DNA of 64,000 bases from Cytophagales bacterium. Its GTDB lineage: Bacteria > Bacteroidota > Bacteroidia > Cytophagales > Thermoflexibacteraceae. A program made the translations under genes and the position numbers. Within the stretch, counting starts at the first letter, position 1, and each line of letters opens with the position of its first letter. Location of the stretch: positions 1 through 64,000 of the forward strand of contig JAAFJS010000004.1 in assembly GCA_013298985.1 (NCBI GenBank). Direction: 5' to 3'. This document shows positions 38,347-49,174 of the stretch, one piece after another. Below the pieces are notes generated by a model. The model had not been told where the DNA came from. It made no database searches and worked only from the letters and a program-made list of their open reading frames with translations.

Positions 38347-40857
38347 TTACCCATTCAAAAAACCATACGCGTACACCTGTGGTAATAGCTTGTTTTTCAA
38401 TATATTGTGTTTTTCTTTCATTGCCTCAAAAAGGTCATTCGCCATTTGCTGGTCGGCAAGGGCATTGCGAATCTGCCACCAGCCTGCGTCCCAAGTTTCT
38501 ATTTTGAACTTGGGCGTATTGAGTAGATGTAAGTTTGCAAAGTAAAATTGCCAGATTTGATTGCCTATTTCCAAAACAGCTTTTGCTTCTTCTGATAAAG
38601 TCAAGTCTTTCAAAAATTTCGCTACAAACCTGTCCTCACCCACCGCCAGAGAAGAAACTATATCGCTATCCGTCATTTTCCAATGCTTAATTTCTTCTTT
38701 GAGCAGAGGAAAAAAGTGATTATTTATCTGGTAAAGTTCTTTTTGGTACTTTACGTTTCGCATCGCAACGGTCTGATTGCTTGTACTATACAAATTCCAA
38801 ACGGTGCAATCATTGATAAATTCTTTGGAAAGCTCTTTGGTAGGTTGCATGAATTGGTCGCGGTCGTTGAGCCAAGTTGCTTTGGGAACACGCCTAACTG
38901 CATGAATAACCATTGAGTTTTCAAAATTTTCAGGCGTGACAGATAACGCTCCTGCGCTCACGTAAGGCATAGACAAAAAACAAGTTTTCCCTTGATGCTG
39001 AAAATCATTGCCTGCACACATAAAAGAAGCCAAAAAATTTTCACTAATTCTGTCCCTCACATCAACTCCTTTTTGTTTTACATTGATATTAGAAGATACG
39101 GGAGGGAATAAAATTTTGGCAGCAGGTCTTTTAATCCACTTGCTCAAATGCTTTTCTCTTTGTTCTGTAAAAATTCTTTTTGTACCTATTTTATCTACAT
39201 TTCCATCAAAAACATCTAATTCAAAGTGTTGGTTTTCCAAAGAAATTTCTTGAGTTAGATTCCAAACCATAAATCCAACGGGGAAAGCACTTGCTTGCGA
39301 AGTCCCCGAAAAATTAGCAGAAGAAAAGACAAAACCACTTTCAAAAAGAAATTTGAAAATAGTATCTCGCAGTTTTTGGTCATTATTCGAGTTGAGATGC
39401 TTGATTTTATAAAATAATCCCAAGTGTGCTATTTTATCTTTAAATTCCTTTTTCATTCTAAAAATAAATTGCATAGCTAACTCCCTGCTCACTTCCCCCA
39501 AATTATAATCGTGCATTTTTTTACGCACATTGGTATCGCTTACATCTTTTTTACTTTCACCTTTTGCACCTGCGGTTTGGCTGGTAGCAAAAGGTGGATT
39601 TATCAGGATAATCCATTGAATAGCAGGGTTTAACAAATCTTTTCGCAGTTTTTCAGGCAATTTCCACGTAACCTCAAAAGGCAGGGCGTTTCCATTCAAA
39701 AACACATTGCCCACATCATCATTGAGGTAATCGTACTGAAAAATATTTGCCGCAGGGAAAAGCCGCAAACAATGCTCTGCGTCTTCCTTGTAAAGTGTTG
39801 ATAAATAGCAATATGGCAGAGCTTCGGTGGGCAGGTAATACTCCAGATTGCCCGTTCCCGCCGCCATGTCCCAGAGGCGGTAATTGCCTGATTTCCACCA
39901 TGCTTTGCCCAGCGTTTTTTCCAAATAGTCAAGTCCCTTTTGAGCAAACTGAATCGGCGTAAAAAATTCGCCATGGAAGCGGCGCATCGTATCGTCAGTG
40001 AGGCGGTCTATTTTTGCCAACATACCGCGAATCGTATCCGCATTGGTAACTTTTTCATAGATGCTCCAAAAATATTCGTAGTCTTTGGCGAGGATTTTTT
40101 TGGTACGCGCTTCGTCGCCACCAAACTGAAAAACGACCTTGCTCTGGTCTTTGAGGTAAAAAGTCCTGCCTTCCTGCACATCACAGACAAAATAGCGTGA
40201 GGTTTTGAGTCCATTGCGTACACTATCGCCAAAAATGCCATTCCAATATTCAAAAACGTCTTCAAAATTGCTTTCTGTGATGATTTTTTTGTCCAAAGTA
40301 GTAAATGCCTCAAAAGTTTCACACTTTAAGATAGCTGTCAATTTTTCTATAAAAATATCAAACTCCTGTTTTTCAGTAACTTTGAAAAGGTGCAAATTTC
40401 GCAATTCCTGTGTTTCTGCAAGGTCTTTGACCAGATTTGGGTCGGGATTGCTTGGGGCTAAGTCCCAGTCGTATTTGCCTTCTGTATCCGTATAAAAATC
40501 TTTCCAAGTAATGGTTGGCGTAAAAAAAGCGATTTGCTTATCGGCAATGCACAAAAACGCAGGGATTGGTTTGTCCGTTTGTCCGTATTTGAGGCGGTGC
40601 GCGTAGTACAGCGTTTGCGCGAGGGATTTTGCGCTTACTTTCTGATTTTCAAAGTTTTGCTCATATTTGAACTCAAATAAAACCTGCGGCGTGTAAAGGT
40701 CGTGTTTATCAGAAGTATTGTAGGGCAAGCCCAAACGTGTGGCATAGATACTTTTTACATCTTCTTCGGTGCTGGACTTCGCAAAGGCGGCGGTGAATTG
40801 GGCAAAATCTATGATTTTTTTGGACATGGGTTTTTGTTTCGTATTTTCTTTTGACAA
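38347..40857 (-). CDS. N6-adenine DNA methyltransferase, single polypeptide, possible Type IIG restriction-modification enzyme
   Basis: HGEFFTP, motif I DMAAGTGNLEY, motif IV INPPF; N-terminal KHDLYTPQVLFEFKYEQN resembles PD-(D/E)XK. Confidence 0.82.
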   Translation of the reverse strand: MSKENTKQKPMSKKIIDFAQFTAAFAKSSTEEDVKSIYATRLGLPYNTSDKHDLYTPQVLFEFKYEQNFENQKVSAKSLAQTLYYAHRLKYGQTDKPIPAFLCIADKQIAFFTPTITWKDFYTDTEGKYDWDLAPSNPDPNLVKDLAETQELRNLHLFKVTEKQEFDIFIEKLTAILKCETFEAFTTLDKKIITESNFEDVFEYWNGIFGDSVRNGLKTSRYFVCDVQEGRTFYLKDQSKVVFQFGGDEARTKKILAKDYEYFWSIYEKVTNADTIRGMLAKIDRLTDDTMRRFHGEFFTPIQFAQKGLDYLEKTLGKAWWKSGNYRLWDMAAGTGNLEYYLPTEALPYCYLSTLYKEDAEHCLRLFPAANIFQYDYLNDDVGNVFLNGNALPFEVTWKLPEKLRKDLLNPAIQWIILINPPFATSQTAGAKGESKKDVSDTNVRKKMHDYNLGEVSRELAMQFIFRMKKEFKDKIAHLGLFYKIKHLNSNNDQKLRDTIFKFLFESGFVFSSANFSGTSQASAFPVGFMVWNLTQEISLENQHFELDVFDGNVDKIGTKRIFTEQREKHLSKWIKRPAAKILFPPVSSNINVKQKGVDVRDRISENFLASFMCAGNDFQHQGKTCFLSMPYVSAGALSVTPENFENSMVIHAVRRVPKATWLNDRDQFMQPTKELSKEFINDCTVWNLYSTSNQTVAMRNVKYQKELYQINNHFFPLLKEEIKHWKMTDSDIVSSLAVGEDRFVAKFLKDLTLSEEAKAVLEIGNQIWQFYFANLHLLNTPKFKIETWDAGWWQIRNALADQQMANDLFEAMKEKHNILKNKLLPQVYAYGFLNG

Positions 40858-40993
40858 AAATACACAAATTTTTTATTTTGGTGCAAACTCTACAAGGCTT
40901 TTAAACTGTTACTTATGTCAAAATCAGTAAAAACCTAATTCCAATTCTTGCGTTTATTGACTATAACACCATTCAATTATTTCTCAAAAAACC

Positions 40994-41932
40994 ATGAAAA
41001 CATTTTTTTTGACTTTTTATTGCTTTTTATTTTGCTATTTTATTGCCTCTGCCCAGCAAACAACTTTCAAGGTAGTTGCTATCAAAGGAAAAGTAAGCAC
41101 AAATCGCCAGCCAATTACTCAGAATACAGACCTCTTATCTAACCAAAGTATTGTACTTGAGAATGATAGCAGTTATGTTTGCTTTGTTGTCAATGATACA
41201 AAAGGAATAATAGAATTAAACAAAAAAGGATTTTATAAAATGACGGATTTGCAAAAGCAGGCACAATTAGCTGAGAATAACTATGCAAAGTTTGTGCTTG
41301 AGGAATTATTTTCTCCACCTACGAAGAAATCTATGTATCAACATATCAATAGAACAGGGTCAGTAAAAAAATGTGTATTTAGCCCTATTGTAACGATATT
41401 GCCTTCAGGGAAAAGTGATATTTATGGAGATAAAATAACCATAAAATGGTTTTTACGTAGTGGTGTTTCTGCTGAATATACTACATCTATCGAGCAATAT
41501 AAGGTAGAGATTTATAGCTTAAATGACGTTTTATTATTTGAAGAAAAAACCCAAAAAACGCAACTTTTTATAGATTTGTCTAATAAGCAGGAATTATTAC
41601 AAGAAAAAATATTGGTATTGAAAGTAATGTCTTTAGACAACTCAGGGAAAAATCTGGAAAGTTCAACAGTCGATGGAGATGCTATCGTTCGATTGCCAGA
41701 AGCTCAAAGACAAGAAATAACACAAGAACTCAATGCTATATTCAAAGACCAAAACAGCAATACAGCCTTTGCAAAGTTAATAGAAGCACGCTTTTTTGAA
41801 GACAAGGAACTTTATATAGATGCTATCAATGCCTACGAAGAAATGCTGAAACTTTCATTTGGCGCAGAAGCCTATCAAAAAGTCTATCAGAACTTTTTGA
41901 GTAGGAATGGACTTATTGCAACAAATGAATAG
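40994..41932 (+). CDS. secreted hypothetical protein (FecR-like N-terminal region?)
   Basis: Signal peptide ending ASAQ; TFKVVAIKGKVSTNRQPITQNTDLLSNQSIVLENDSSY. Confidence 0.6.
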   Translation: MKTFFLTFYCFLFCYFIASAQQTTFKVVAIKGKVSTNRQPITQNTDLLSNQSIVLENDSSYVCFVVNDTKGIIELNKKGFYKMTDLQKQAQLAENNYAKFVLEELFSPPTKKSMYQHINRTGSVKKCVFSPIVTILPSGKSDIYGDKITIKWFLRSGVSAEYTTSIEQYKVEIYSLNDVLLFEEKTQKTQLFIDLSNKQELLQEKILVLKVMSLDNSGKNLESSTVDGDAIVRLPEAQRQEITQELNAIFKDQNSNTAFAKLIEARFFEDKELYIDAINAYEEMLKLSFGAEAYQKVYQNFLSRNGLIATNE

Positions 41933-41985
41933 TAACATTTTTAGCTTTTTGATGCTCTCAGAACAAAACAAACAAATTTGAAATA

Positions 41986-42660
41986 ATGGCAAATGTTCCT
42001 TTGTATGTAAATTTGGTGTTCATTTTGACCACTTTGATAACTGTTTTTCTTTTTTACTGGGCTGTTCCCAAGCATAAAGTGGTGATTTTGATGGTCATAT
42101 TTTTGATGGCAGCTCAGGGATTCCTTGCCTTCCAAGGTTTTTTCCAAGATAGCCAAGCCATACCGCCAAGAATTGTGTTTGCTTTGTTTCCAAGCTTTAT
42201 TCTGATGTTTTTTGCTTTTTTCTCTCAAAAAGGAAAGGCATTTATCCAACAAATTGACTTGAAAGCCTACACTTACCTGCATACGGTGCGTATCACAGTA
42301 GAATTTGTGATTTTCTGGCTTTTCATGCACCAGCTACTGCCAGAGTCGATGAGCTTTGAGGGCAGAAATTTTGACATTTTTTCAGGAATTACTGCGCCCA
42401 TCATGGCTTATATCGGATTCCGCGGGCAAAAGGTAAACAAAACCTTGCTTTTGATTTGGAATTTTGTCTGTTTGGGCTTGGTATTGCAGGTAGTTGGGAC
42501 GGGAATTTTGTCTGTACCTTCCCCTTTTCAGTTGCTCTCTTTTGACCAACCTAATACGGCAATTTTGTATTTTCCCTTTATTTGGCTGCCAGGCATTGTA
42601 GTTCCTATCGTTATTTTTGGGCATTTAGTTGCCATCAGTCGCCTGCTCAAATTGGCTTAG
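41986..42660 (+). CDS. integral membrane protein, about six TM segments
   Basis: Hydrophobic profile of 224-aa ORF. Confidence 0.65.
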   Translation: MANVPLYVNLVFILTTLITVFLFYWAVPKHKVVILMVIFLMAAQGFLAFQGFFQDSQAIPPRIVFALFPSFILMFFAFFSQKGKAFIQQIDLKAYTYLHTVRITVEFVIFWLFMHQLLPESMSFEGRNFDIFSGITAPIMAYIGFRGQKVNKTLLLIWNFVCLGLVLQVVGTGILSVPSPFQLLSFDQPNTAILYFPFIWLPGIVVPIVIFGHLVAISRLLKLA

Positions 42661-42755
42661 ATTGATTGGGTGGAAGTCTGTTTTTTTGCCTTATTTGTAT
42701 CGTTTTTAATGATAGTTTTTTACAAAATATTGGTTTAAAACACTTTAAATCAATA

Positions 42756-43256
42756 TTACGACCTATAAAAAAGGTACTGGAACATGACCACAACCGAAGA
42801 CGTAAAAATAATGCTTAGGAAGGCTTTGAGCAAAGTAAAACTGAGCAGATTTGCGCCCCACGCCTCAATCATAAATAAGGGAAGATGGTGAATGGTCGTT
42901 ATCAGCAAGGTATAAATAATGAACCACTGCGCCCCCATGATGCTCAGATAGGGTTTCATGCCTACGTCATAGCCACCGCTTGGCTTGATGAGGCTGGTGA
43001 TTCGAGGACGCATATACGCTACCAATACGCAGCAGGCGGCGTGTATGCCCAGCGTATCATAAAATATATCAATACAAAAACCCATGCCAAAGCCCAGTAA
43101 TAGGAGTAGGAGAGGGTTGATTTGTAGCGGCAAAAAAAGCAAAAAAGAAAGATATACAAAACAAAAAGCAAGGTCAAACAATGCCCAATGTCTAATAAAA
43201 ATAACTTGGAAAGCAAGGTAAGTAATAAAACTGATGACAGATGACAAGTTGTTCAT
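42756..43256 (-). CDS. mreD: rod shape-determining protein MreD
   Basis: Hydrophobic ORF of the expected size immediately after mreC. Confidence 0.75.
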   Translation of the reverse strand: MNNLSSVISFITYLAFQVIFIRHWALFDLAFCFVYLSFLLFLPLQINPLLLLLLGFGMGFCIDIFYDTLGIHAACCVLVAYMRPRITSLIKPSGGYDVGMKPYLSIMGAQWFIIYTLLITTIHHLPLFMIEAWGANLLSFTLLKAFLSIIFTSSVVVMFQYLFYRS

Positions 43257-43268
43257 GGTCGCAATTTA

Positions 43269-44084
43269 TTAGTCTGTAATGGTGGTGGTCTGCAATGAAT
43301 CTATTTCTTTCTGCCTTTTGTTTTTAATCACATAGACATATACCAATGCACTAAAATCAGTAAAAAAAGTCATTTTGACCTTTAAAAATGAATTGTTTTT
43401 ATTCACACTGACCGATTTGACTATGCCGATAGGGTAGTTTTCGGGGTAAACTTGGCTATAACCCGAACTTACGATGGTGTCATTGACCTTCAAATCTACG
43501 TGCCGCCCCACTTCGAGCAGGTCAGCTTCTCGATAATCAAGCATATCCCACTTGGTCGTGCAAATGATATTATTTTTTTTGATGCGCGAGGCTACCTGAA
43601 TTTCATTGTGAAGCAGAGAGGTAACAGTCGCATAATAATCTGTTACTGCTTTTACCTTACCCACTACTCCCAAGCTACTGATTATGCCCATGCCAACCTC
43701 TACACCGTCTTTTTTTCCTTTGTTAATGGTCAAATAGTTTCTGCTTCTGAACAAGGAATTATTGACTACTTTGGCGGCAAGATATTCATATTGAGGCAGA
43801 AAAGAAGAATCATATTTCAAACGTTCTATTTTAAGTTGAGCCAACTCACTCATTAGCTTTTCGTTCTGACGCGACAGGTCTTCATTGATGCTTGGGAGCA
43901 AAAAATAATTTGCTACATAATTCCTTTTTGCATCAATATAGGCAACAAACTGATTAGATGATGAAAAAAAAGCAGCACTCTGATAGCTATTGTTATGGAT
44001 AATGAGCCAACCACACAAAAATTCTAACAGAAAAAATAAGAGAAAAGTCCTATACCGCGATAAGAAAAGAAAAAGTAATTGCAT
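43269..44084 (-). CDS. mreC: rod shape-determining protein MreC
   Basis: VGMGIISSLGVVGKVKAVTDYYATVTSLLH, GYSQVYPENYPIGIVKSV. Confidence 0.92.
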   Translation of the reverse strand: MQLLFLFLSRYRTFLLFFLLEFLCGWLIIHNNSYQSAAFFSSSNQFVAYIDAKRNYVANYFLLPSINEDLSRQNEKLMSELAQLKIERLKYDSSFLPQYEYLAAKVVNNSLFRSRNYLTINKGKKDGVEVGMGIISSLGVVGKVKAVTDYYATVTSLLHNEIQVASRIKKNNIICTTKWDMLDYREADLLEVGRHVDLKVNDTIVSSGYSQVYPENYPIGIVKSVSVNKNNSFLKVKMTFFTDFSALVYVYVIKNKRQKEIDSLQTTTITD

Positions 44085-44168
44085 AATCCTAAATTATAAA
44101 TGACGAATTATAAATGATAAAACGTTTCTAAAATTTAGAACGCATCACCTATAATTCATCACTCAATC

Positions 44169-45194
44169 TTACGTCATCAAAATGCCTTTGAAATGTTGCA
44201 GTCTGGTCAAGGTCATGCCTGTACCCCTCACTACAGCCCTTAGTGGGTCATCTGCAATATGAATTGGCAGTTTCGTTCTGATAGCCAATCTTTTGTCCAA
44301 GCCTCTGAGCAACGCGCCACCACCCGTAAGGTGAATCCCATTATCATAAATATCGGCGGCTAATTCTGGCGGTGAAATTTCCAATGCTTTCAGTACCGCT
44401 TCCTCTATTTTAGAGATAGATTTATCAATGGCAAAAGCAATTTCGTGATAAGAAACCTTCACAATCTTAGGAATGCCTGTCATCAAGTCCCTGCCACGTA
44501 CCTCATAGTCATCTGGCGGATTCTCTAACTCAGCCATTGCCGAGCCAACCTCAATTTTGACTTTTTCAGCCGTTCTTTCCCCAACCAGTAGATTATGCTG
44601 CCTACGCATATAATCTAAGATATCGCGGTTAAAAATATCGCCCGCCGTCCTTACAGATTGGTCGCAAACAATACCAGAAAGCGCAATAACAGCAATTTCC
44701 GTTGTTCCACCACCAATATCAACAATCATCGTACCCATTGGCTTTTCTATATCAATCCCAATCCCGATAGCGGCGGCAATAGGCTCGTGAATCATATACA
44801 CTTCCTTCGCCCCTGCGTGTTCTGCCGAGTCGCGTACAGCACGTTTTTCTACCTCAGTAATGCCCGAAGGAATACAAATCACCATTCGGTGAGATGGAGA
44901 AAAAAACTTACGCCCATTGTCTATCATCTTAATCATCCCGCGAATCATGTGTTCGGCGGCATGAAAGTCCGCAATCACGCCATCTCGCAAAGGTCTAATT
45001 GTTTTGATATTTTCGTGGGTTTTCTCGTGCATCATCATCGCTTCACGCCCAATCGCAATCACCTTTCCGTTAGATTTGTCTAAGGCGATGATAGAAGGCT
45101 CATCTACCACAATTTTATTTTTTTGAAGAATAAGGGTATTTGCCGTTCCTAAGTCAATCGCAAGGTCACTTGAAAAAAAATCCATTAATCCCAT
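44169..45194 (-). CDS. mreB: rod shape-determining protein MreB
   Basis: DLAIDLGTANTLI, VDIGGGTTEIAVIALSGIV. Confidence 0.97.
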   Translation of the reverse strand: MGLMDFFSSDLAIDLGTANTLILQKNKIVVDEPSIIALDKSNGKVIAIGREAMMMHEKTHENIKTIRPLRDGVIADFHAAEHMIRGMIKMIDNGRKFFSPSHRMVICIPSGITEVEKRAVRDSAEHAGAKEVYMIHEPIAAAIGIGIDIEKPMGTMIVDIGGGTTEIAVIALSGIVCDQSVRTAGDIFNRDILDYMRRQHNLLVGERTAEKVKIEVGSAMAELENPPDDYEVRGRDLMTGIPKIVKVSYHEIAFAIDKSISKIEEAVLKALEISPPELAADIYDNGIHLTGGGALLRGLDKRLAIRTKLPIHIADDPLRAVVRGTGMTLTRLQHFKGILMT

Positions 45195-45368
45195 AACAGT
45201 CCTGTCTATATCTCTTTGAAAATGAAAAAGATGTAATGAACTTACATCTTTGTTTAATAAAAAACCTGTAAAATTTTTCGCAATTTACTAAAATAAATGA
45301 TAAGCAAGCAATGTGCATAGATAATTTAGATAATTTCTCTCTTTCAAAAAAAAATATTGTCATTTTTT

Positions 45369-45398
45369 TTTGATTTAGTAAAAAATGGTGTAATTTTG
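45369..45398 (+). promoter_or_regulatory. Bacteroidota-type promoter for the tRNA-tuf operon
   Basis: TTTG (45369-45372), 18-nt spacer, TAATTTTG (45391-45398). Confidence 0.65.
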
Positions 45399-45474
45399 CA
45401 CCACTTTTAGAATAAGCTATGATTTGAGTAATGAATAACAAGTTCTAAAATGTAAATTATTCTTTGAAAATATT

Positions 45475-45561
45475 GGGGAGATTCCAGAGCGGCCAAATGG
45501 GACGGACTGTAAATCCGTTGTTGTAATGACTTCGAAGGTTCGAATCCTTCTCTCCCCACCA
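45475..45561 (+). tRNA. tRNA-Tyr (GTA), CCA encoded
   Basis: Cloverleaf with long variable arm; GGGGAGA/TCTCCCC acceptor; anticodon in ACTGTAAAT. Confidence 0.95.
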
Positions 45562-45572
45562 TCTGCACACAA

Positions 45573-45645
45573 GCGGGAGTAGCTCAGTTGGTAGAGCGAC
45601 AGCCTTCCAAGCTGTAGGTCGCGGGTTCGAGCCTCGTCTCCCGCT
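45573..45645 (+). tRNA. tRNA-Gly (TCC)
   Basis: gcgggag...acagc-cttccaa-gctgt...ctcccgc. Confidence 0.95.
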
Positions 45646-45654
45646 CAGATTTTT

Positions 45655-45726
45655 GCCGATGTAGCTCAGTGGTAGAGCACTTCATTGGTAATGAAGAGGT
45701 CGTGAGTTCGATTCTCATCATCGGCT
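45655..45726 (+). tRNA. tRNA-Thr (GGT)
   Basis: gccgatg...cttca-ttggtaa-tgaag...catcggc. Confidence 0.95.
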
Positions 45727-45817
45727 CATTTGACCTTTATGTGTGTAGTGAATCTGCTTGATTAAAAGCATTATTTACTTTGGATTTTTAATAACACTTA
45801 TTTAAGTTTTTCAAAAA

Positions 45818-47005
45818 ATGGCAAAAGAATTATTTGACCGTTCCAAACCACACGTAAACGTTGGTACAATTGGTCACGTTGACCACGGTAAAACAACCTT
45901 GACCGCCGCTATTACTACTGTATTAGCGAACAAAGGTTTGGCTGAAAAGAGGGATTTCTCTTCTATTGATAATGCTCCAGAAGAAAGAGAAAGAGGTATT
46001 ACTATCAATACGGCGCACGTAGAATATCAAACATCTAAAAGACACTATGCACACGTAGATTGTCCAGGTCACGCCGATTATGTGAAAAACATGGTTACAG
46101 GTGCTGCTCAAATGGACGGTGCTATTATCGTAGTAGCAGCAACTGATGGTCCTATGCCTCAAACTCGTGAACACATCTTGTTGGCTCGCCAAGTAGGTGT
46201 ACCTGCGCTTGTAGTGTTCATGAACAAAGTGGATATGGTTGATGACGGCGAATTGTTGGATTTGGTAGAGATGGAAATGAGAGAATTGCTTTCTTACTAT
46301 AAATTTGATGGCGATAATATTCCAATTATCCGTGGCTCTGCTTTGGGTGGCTTGAACGGCGAACCAAAATGGGTGGCTACTATCGAAGAATTGATGGAAG
46401 CTGTAGATAGCTTTATTCCACTTCCTACTCGTTTGACTGAACTTCCTTTCTTGATGCCTGTGGAAGACGTATTCTCTATCACTGGTCGTGGTACAGTAGC
46501 TACTGGTCGTATCGAAAGAGGTATCATTAACTCTGGTGAATCTGTTCAAATCATTGGTATGGGTGCTGTAAACTTGACTTCTACTGTTACAGGTGTGGAA
46601 ATGTTCCGCAAAATCTTGGACAGAGGCGAAGCAGGTGATAACGTAGGTTTATTGTTAAGAGGTATTGACAAAGAAGCTATCCGTCGTGGTATGGTTATTT
46701 GTAAGCCTGGTTCAGTAAAACCTCACACAGAATTTAAAGCTGAGATTTACGTATTGTCAAAAGAAGAAGGTGGTCGTCATACCCCATTCTTCAATGGCTA
46801 TAACCCTCAGTTTTATTTCAGAACTACTGACGTAACAGGTACTATTACTTTGCCTGCGGGCGTAGAAATGGTAATGCCTGGTGATAACATCACTATTTCT
46901 GTGAAATTGCAAAAAGAAATTGCAATGGAGAAAGGTTTGCGTTTTGCGATTCGTGAAGGTGGTCGTACAGTAGGTGCTGGTCAGGTAACTGAAATCACTA
47001 CGTAA
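45818..47005 (+). CDS. tuf: elongation factor Tu
   Basis: [26 protein letters not shown]. Confidence 0.98.
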   Translation: MAKELFDRSKPHVNVGTIGHVDHGKTTLTAAITTVLANKGLAEKRDFSSIDNAPEERERGITINTAHVEYQTSKRHYAHVDCPGHADYVKNMVTGAAQMDGAIIVVAATDGPMPQTREHILLARQVGVPALVVFMNKVDMVDDGELLDLVEMEMRELLSYYKFDGDNIPIIRGSALGGLNGEPKWVATIEELMEAVDSFIPLPTRLTELPFLMPVEDVFSITGRGTVATGRIERGIINSGESVQIIGMGAVNLTSTVTGVEMFRKILDRGEAGDNVGLLLRGIDKEAIRRGMVICKPGSVKPHTEFKAEIYVLSKEEGGRHTPFFNGYNPQFYFRTTDVTGTITLPAGVEMVMPGDNITISVKLQKEIAMEKGLRFAIREGGRTVGAGQVTEITT

Positions 47006-47032
47006 TTTTTAGGAAATTCATTTATTGAATAT

Positions 47033-47070
47033 AAAAAAGACTACTTCATTCATTGGAGTAGTCTTTTTAT
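47033..47070 (+). terminator. intrinsic terminator after tuf
   Basis: aaaaaagactact-tcattcattgg-agtagtctttttat. Confidence 0.88.
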
Positions 47071-47230
47071 TTTATGTTGTTGTAAAAATTGGGAAAAGGA
47101 TAAAAAACATTTAAAAATAAGTAGTTGCTCAAAATTAGTTTATATTGTAATTATTGCATAAAGCATTGATTATTAGAAAATTGTGCAGTTTGCTGTCGCG
47201 ATTAACTCATAACTAAGTAGTTCAACAAAT

Positions 47231-47365
47231 GTAAGCGTTCTTTGTATTATCACAGTCCCGTTAGGGACACGAGCTTTATAGAATATCGATAAAGAACAAT
47301 AAGTAAAAGTCCCTTTAGGGACGTAACTAATTCGCTTACAAATACTTGTGCCGTCCTTAAAGGGA
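47231..47365. repeat. palindromic-module element
   Basis: gtcccgttagggac (47255-47268), gtccctttagggac (47309-47322), gtccttaaaggga (47353-47365); gtaagcg / cgcttac flanks. Confidence 0.75.
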
Positions 47366-47495
47366 TTTATTGAAATATAATTTATCCTAATTTTCTACAA
47401 AGTTGTTGCGCCCACAGTGGAACTGCTAATGGCACTAAACAACAAAACTCTTATTTTTGTTGTTGTACTTAATAAAATTCATAACTACTTAGCTT

Positions 47496-49151
47496 TTAAT
47501 ACATTGCCAGCAGTTCTTTTGCACTTTGCATTGCTGTTTGGCTTGGGTTTGCCCCACCTATCATCTGCGCGATTTCATGGAGTCTTTCCTGTTCGTTGAG
47601 GCGTTTGATTTTGCTGACAGACCTTTCCGAAGTATCATCTTTATATACAAAATAATGACAATCGCCGTTTGCTGCTGTCTGTGGCAGGTGGCTAATTACC
47701 ACTAATTGGTGGCGTTTTGCCATTTCCTTCATCATTCGGCTGACTTTGATAGCAATTTCACCAGAAATTCCTGTATCTATTTCATCAAAAATAATGGTAG
47801 GCAGGGAAGTTTTTCCAGCGAGTATGTACTTGATACAGAGCATCAAACGAGAAAATTCTCCGCCAGAGGCTACATTTTTGAGGGTATCGGGCTTCACGCC
47901 TTTGTTGGCACTAAAAAGGAAGGCTATTTGGTTTGCGCCTGATGCTTGTGGCTCTATGTCAGTGAGTTGGATAGAAAGATGCGCGTTGGGCATACCTAAT
48001 TCTTTGAGTAGGCTATCCACTTCTTGTTCAATCTTTTCTGTAACCTCTTTGCGTGAATTGCTAAGGATTTCTGCAATTTCTAATAAAGTTTGGTAAGACT
48101 GCTCCTTTTGCTTTTTGAGATTAGCGATTTCCTCATCGAGGTTTAGTACGCGATTTACTTTTTCGGCAAGTTCATCTCGCAGCGCAATGAGTTCTTCTAC
48201 CGAATTTTTATAATGTTTTTTCTGGAGAGAATAAACTAAGTTCAAAGTTTCTTTGATTTGTGCAATTCTTTCTCCGTCCAAAAAAGTTTTTTCTTCTTCT
48301 TTTGCTGTTTCTGAAATGATGTCTTTTAGTTCGATTAAAACGCTATTGGTTCTCTCTGCAAGTTGCTGAAAGCGAGGAGAATAGCTTTCTAACTGACGAA
48401 GCTCTGTCAAGGCTAAACGAATGGTGCTTTCTGCCGCAGTATCCTCGTTGGTCAAATAAGACAGCACAAAATTCAGTTTGGTTTTGATACTTTCCGCATT
48501 TTCAAGCATTTCCAACTCTTGTTCTAAGTCAGTTTGCTGAATATCGTCCAGATTCACCTTGCTTAATTCTTCTAATAAAAACGAATTATAATCTTGCTCT
48601 TTACGCGCCTGTGCTGCCTCTGCCATCAGTTTTTTGTAGGCATTTTCTGCTTTTGTATATGCCTGATATGCTTGCGCGTAAGTTTCTCTATAATTCTGAT
48701 TTTGAGCATAGTTGTCTATGATTTCGAGCTGAAACTCATTTGTTCCCAATGCCAGTGTATCGTGCTGGGAGTGAATGTCCATCAGTCGGGTAGTTACCAT
48801 TGCCAAAGTTTCCAAATTGACGGGGGTGTCATTAATGAAAGCGCGTGATTTTCCACTTGGGCTAATCTCGCGGCGAATGGTACACTGCTCGGAAAAATCC
48901 AAATCAATTTCCTTAAAAACGGGGCGAAGTTTGTAAGCACCAATCTGAAAGTCAGCCTCAATAATACACTTTTCGTCTTCGCTAAATAGCACGCGCACAT
49001 CTGCGCGATTGCCCAAAAGCAAGCCAATAGCCCCAAGCATGATGGATTTTCCCGCCCCTGTTTCGCCTGTGATGATATTGAGCTGGGAGGAAGGAGTAAT
49101 CTCTAACTCCTTGATTAACGCGTAGTTCTGAATAAATAAACGACTAAGCAA
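47496..49151 (-). CDS. recN: DNA repair protein RecN
   Basis: LNIITGETGAGKSIMLGAIGLLLG, ASGGEFSRLMLCIK, IFDEIDTGISG. Confidence 0.95.
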   Translation of the reverse strand: MLSRLFIQNYALIKELEITPSSQLNIITGETGAGKSIMLGAIGLLLGNRADVRVLFSEDEKCIIEADFQIGAYKLRPVFKEIDLDFSEQCTIRREISPSGKSRAFINDTPVNLETLAMVTTRLMDIHSQHDTLALGTNEFQLEIIDNYAQNQNYRETYAQAYQAYTKAENAYKKLMAEAAQARKEQDYNSFLLEELSKVNLDDIQQTDLEQELEMLENAESIKTKLNFVLSYLTNEDTAAESTIRLALTELRQLESYSPRFQQLAERTNSVLIELKDIISETAKEEEKTFLDGERIAQIKETLNLVYSLQKKHYKNSVEELIALRDELAEKVNRVLNLDEEIANLKKQKEQSYQTLLEIAEILSNSRKEVTEKIEQEVDSLLKELGMPNAHLSIQLTDIEPQASGANQIAFLFSANKGVKPDTLKNVASGGEFSRLMLCIKYILAGKTSLPTIIFDEIDTGISGEIAIKVSRMMKEMAKRHQLVVISHLPQTAANGDCHYFVYKDDTSERSVSKIKRLNEQERLHEIAQMIGGANPSQTAMQSAKELLAMY

Positions 49152-49174
49152 TGGTTCTGAAATTAAGGTTTATA

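Noticed and set aside
45923-46549. ORF 208 aa antisense to tuf
   Set aside because: Shadow ORF created by conserved EF-Tu codon usage.
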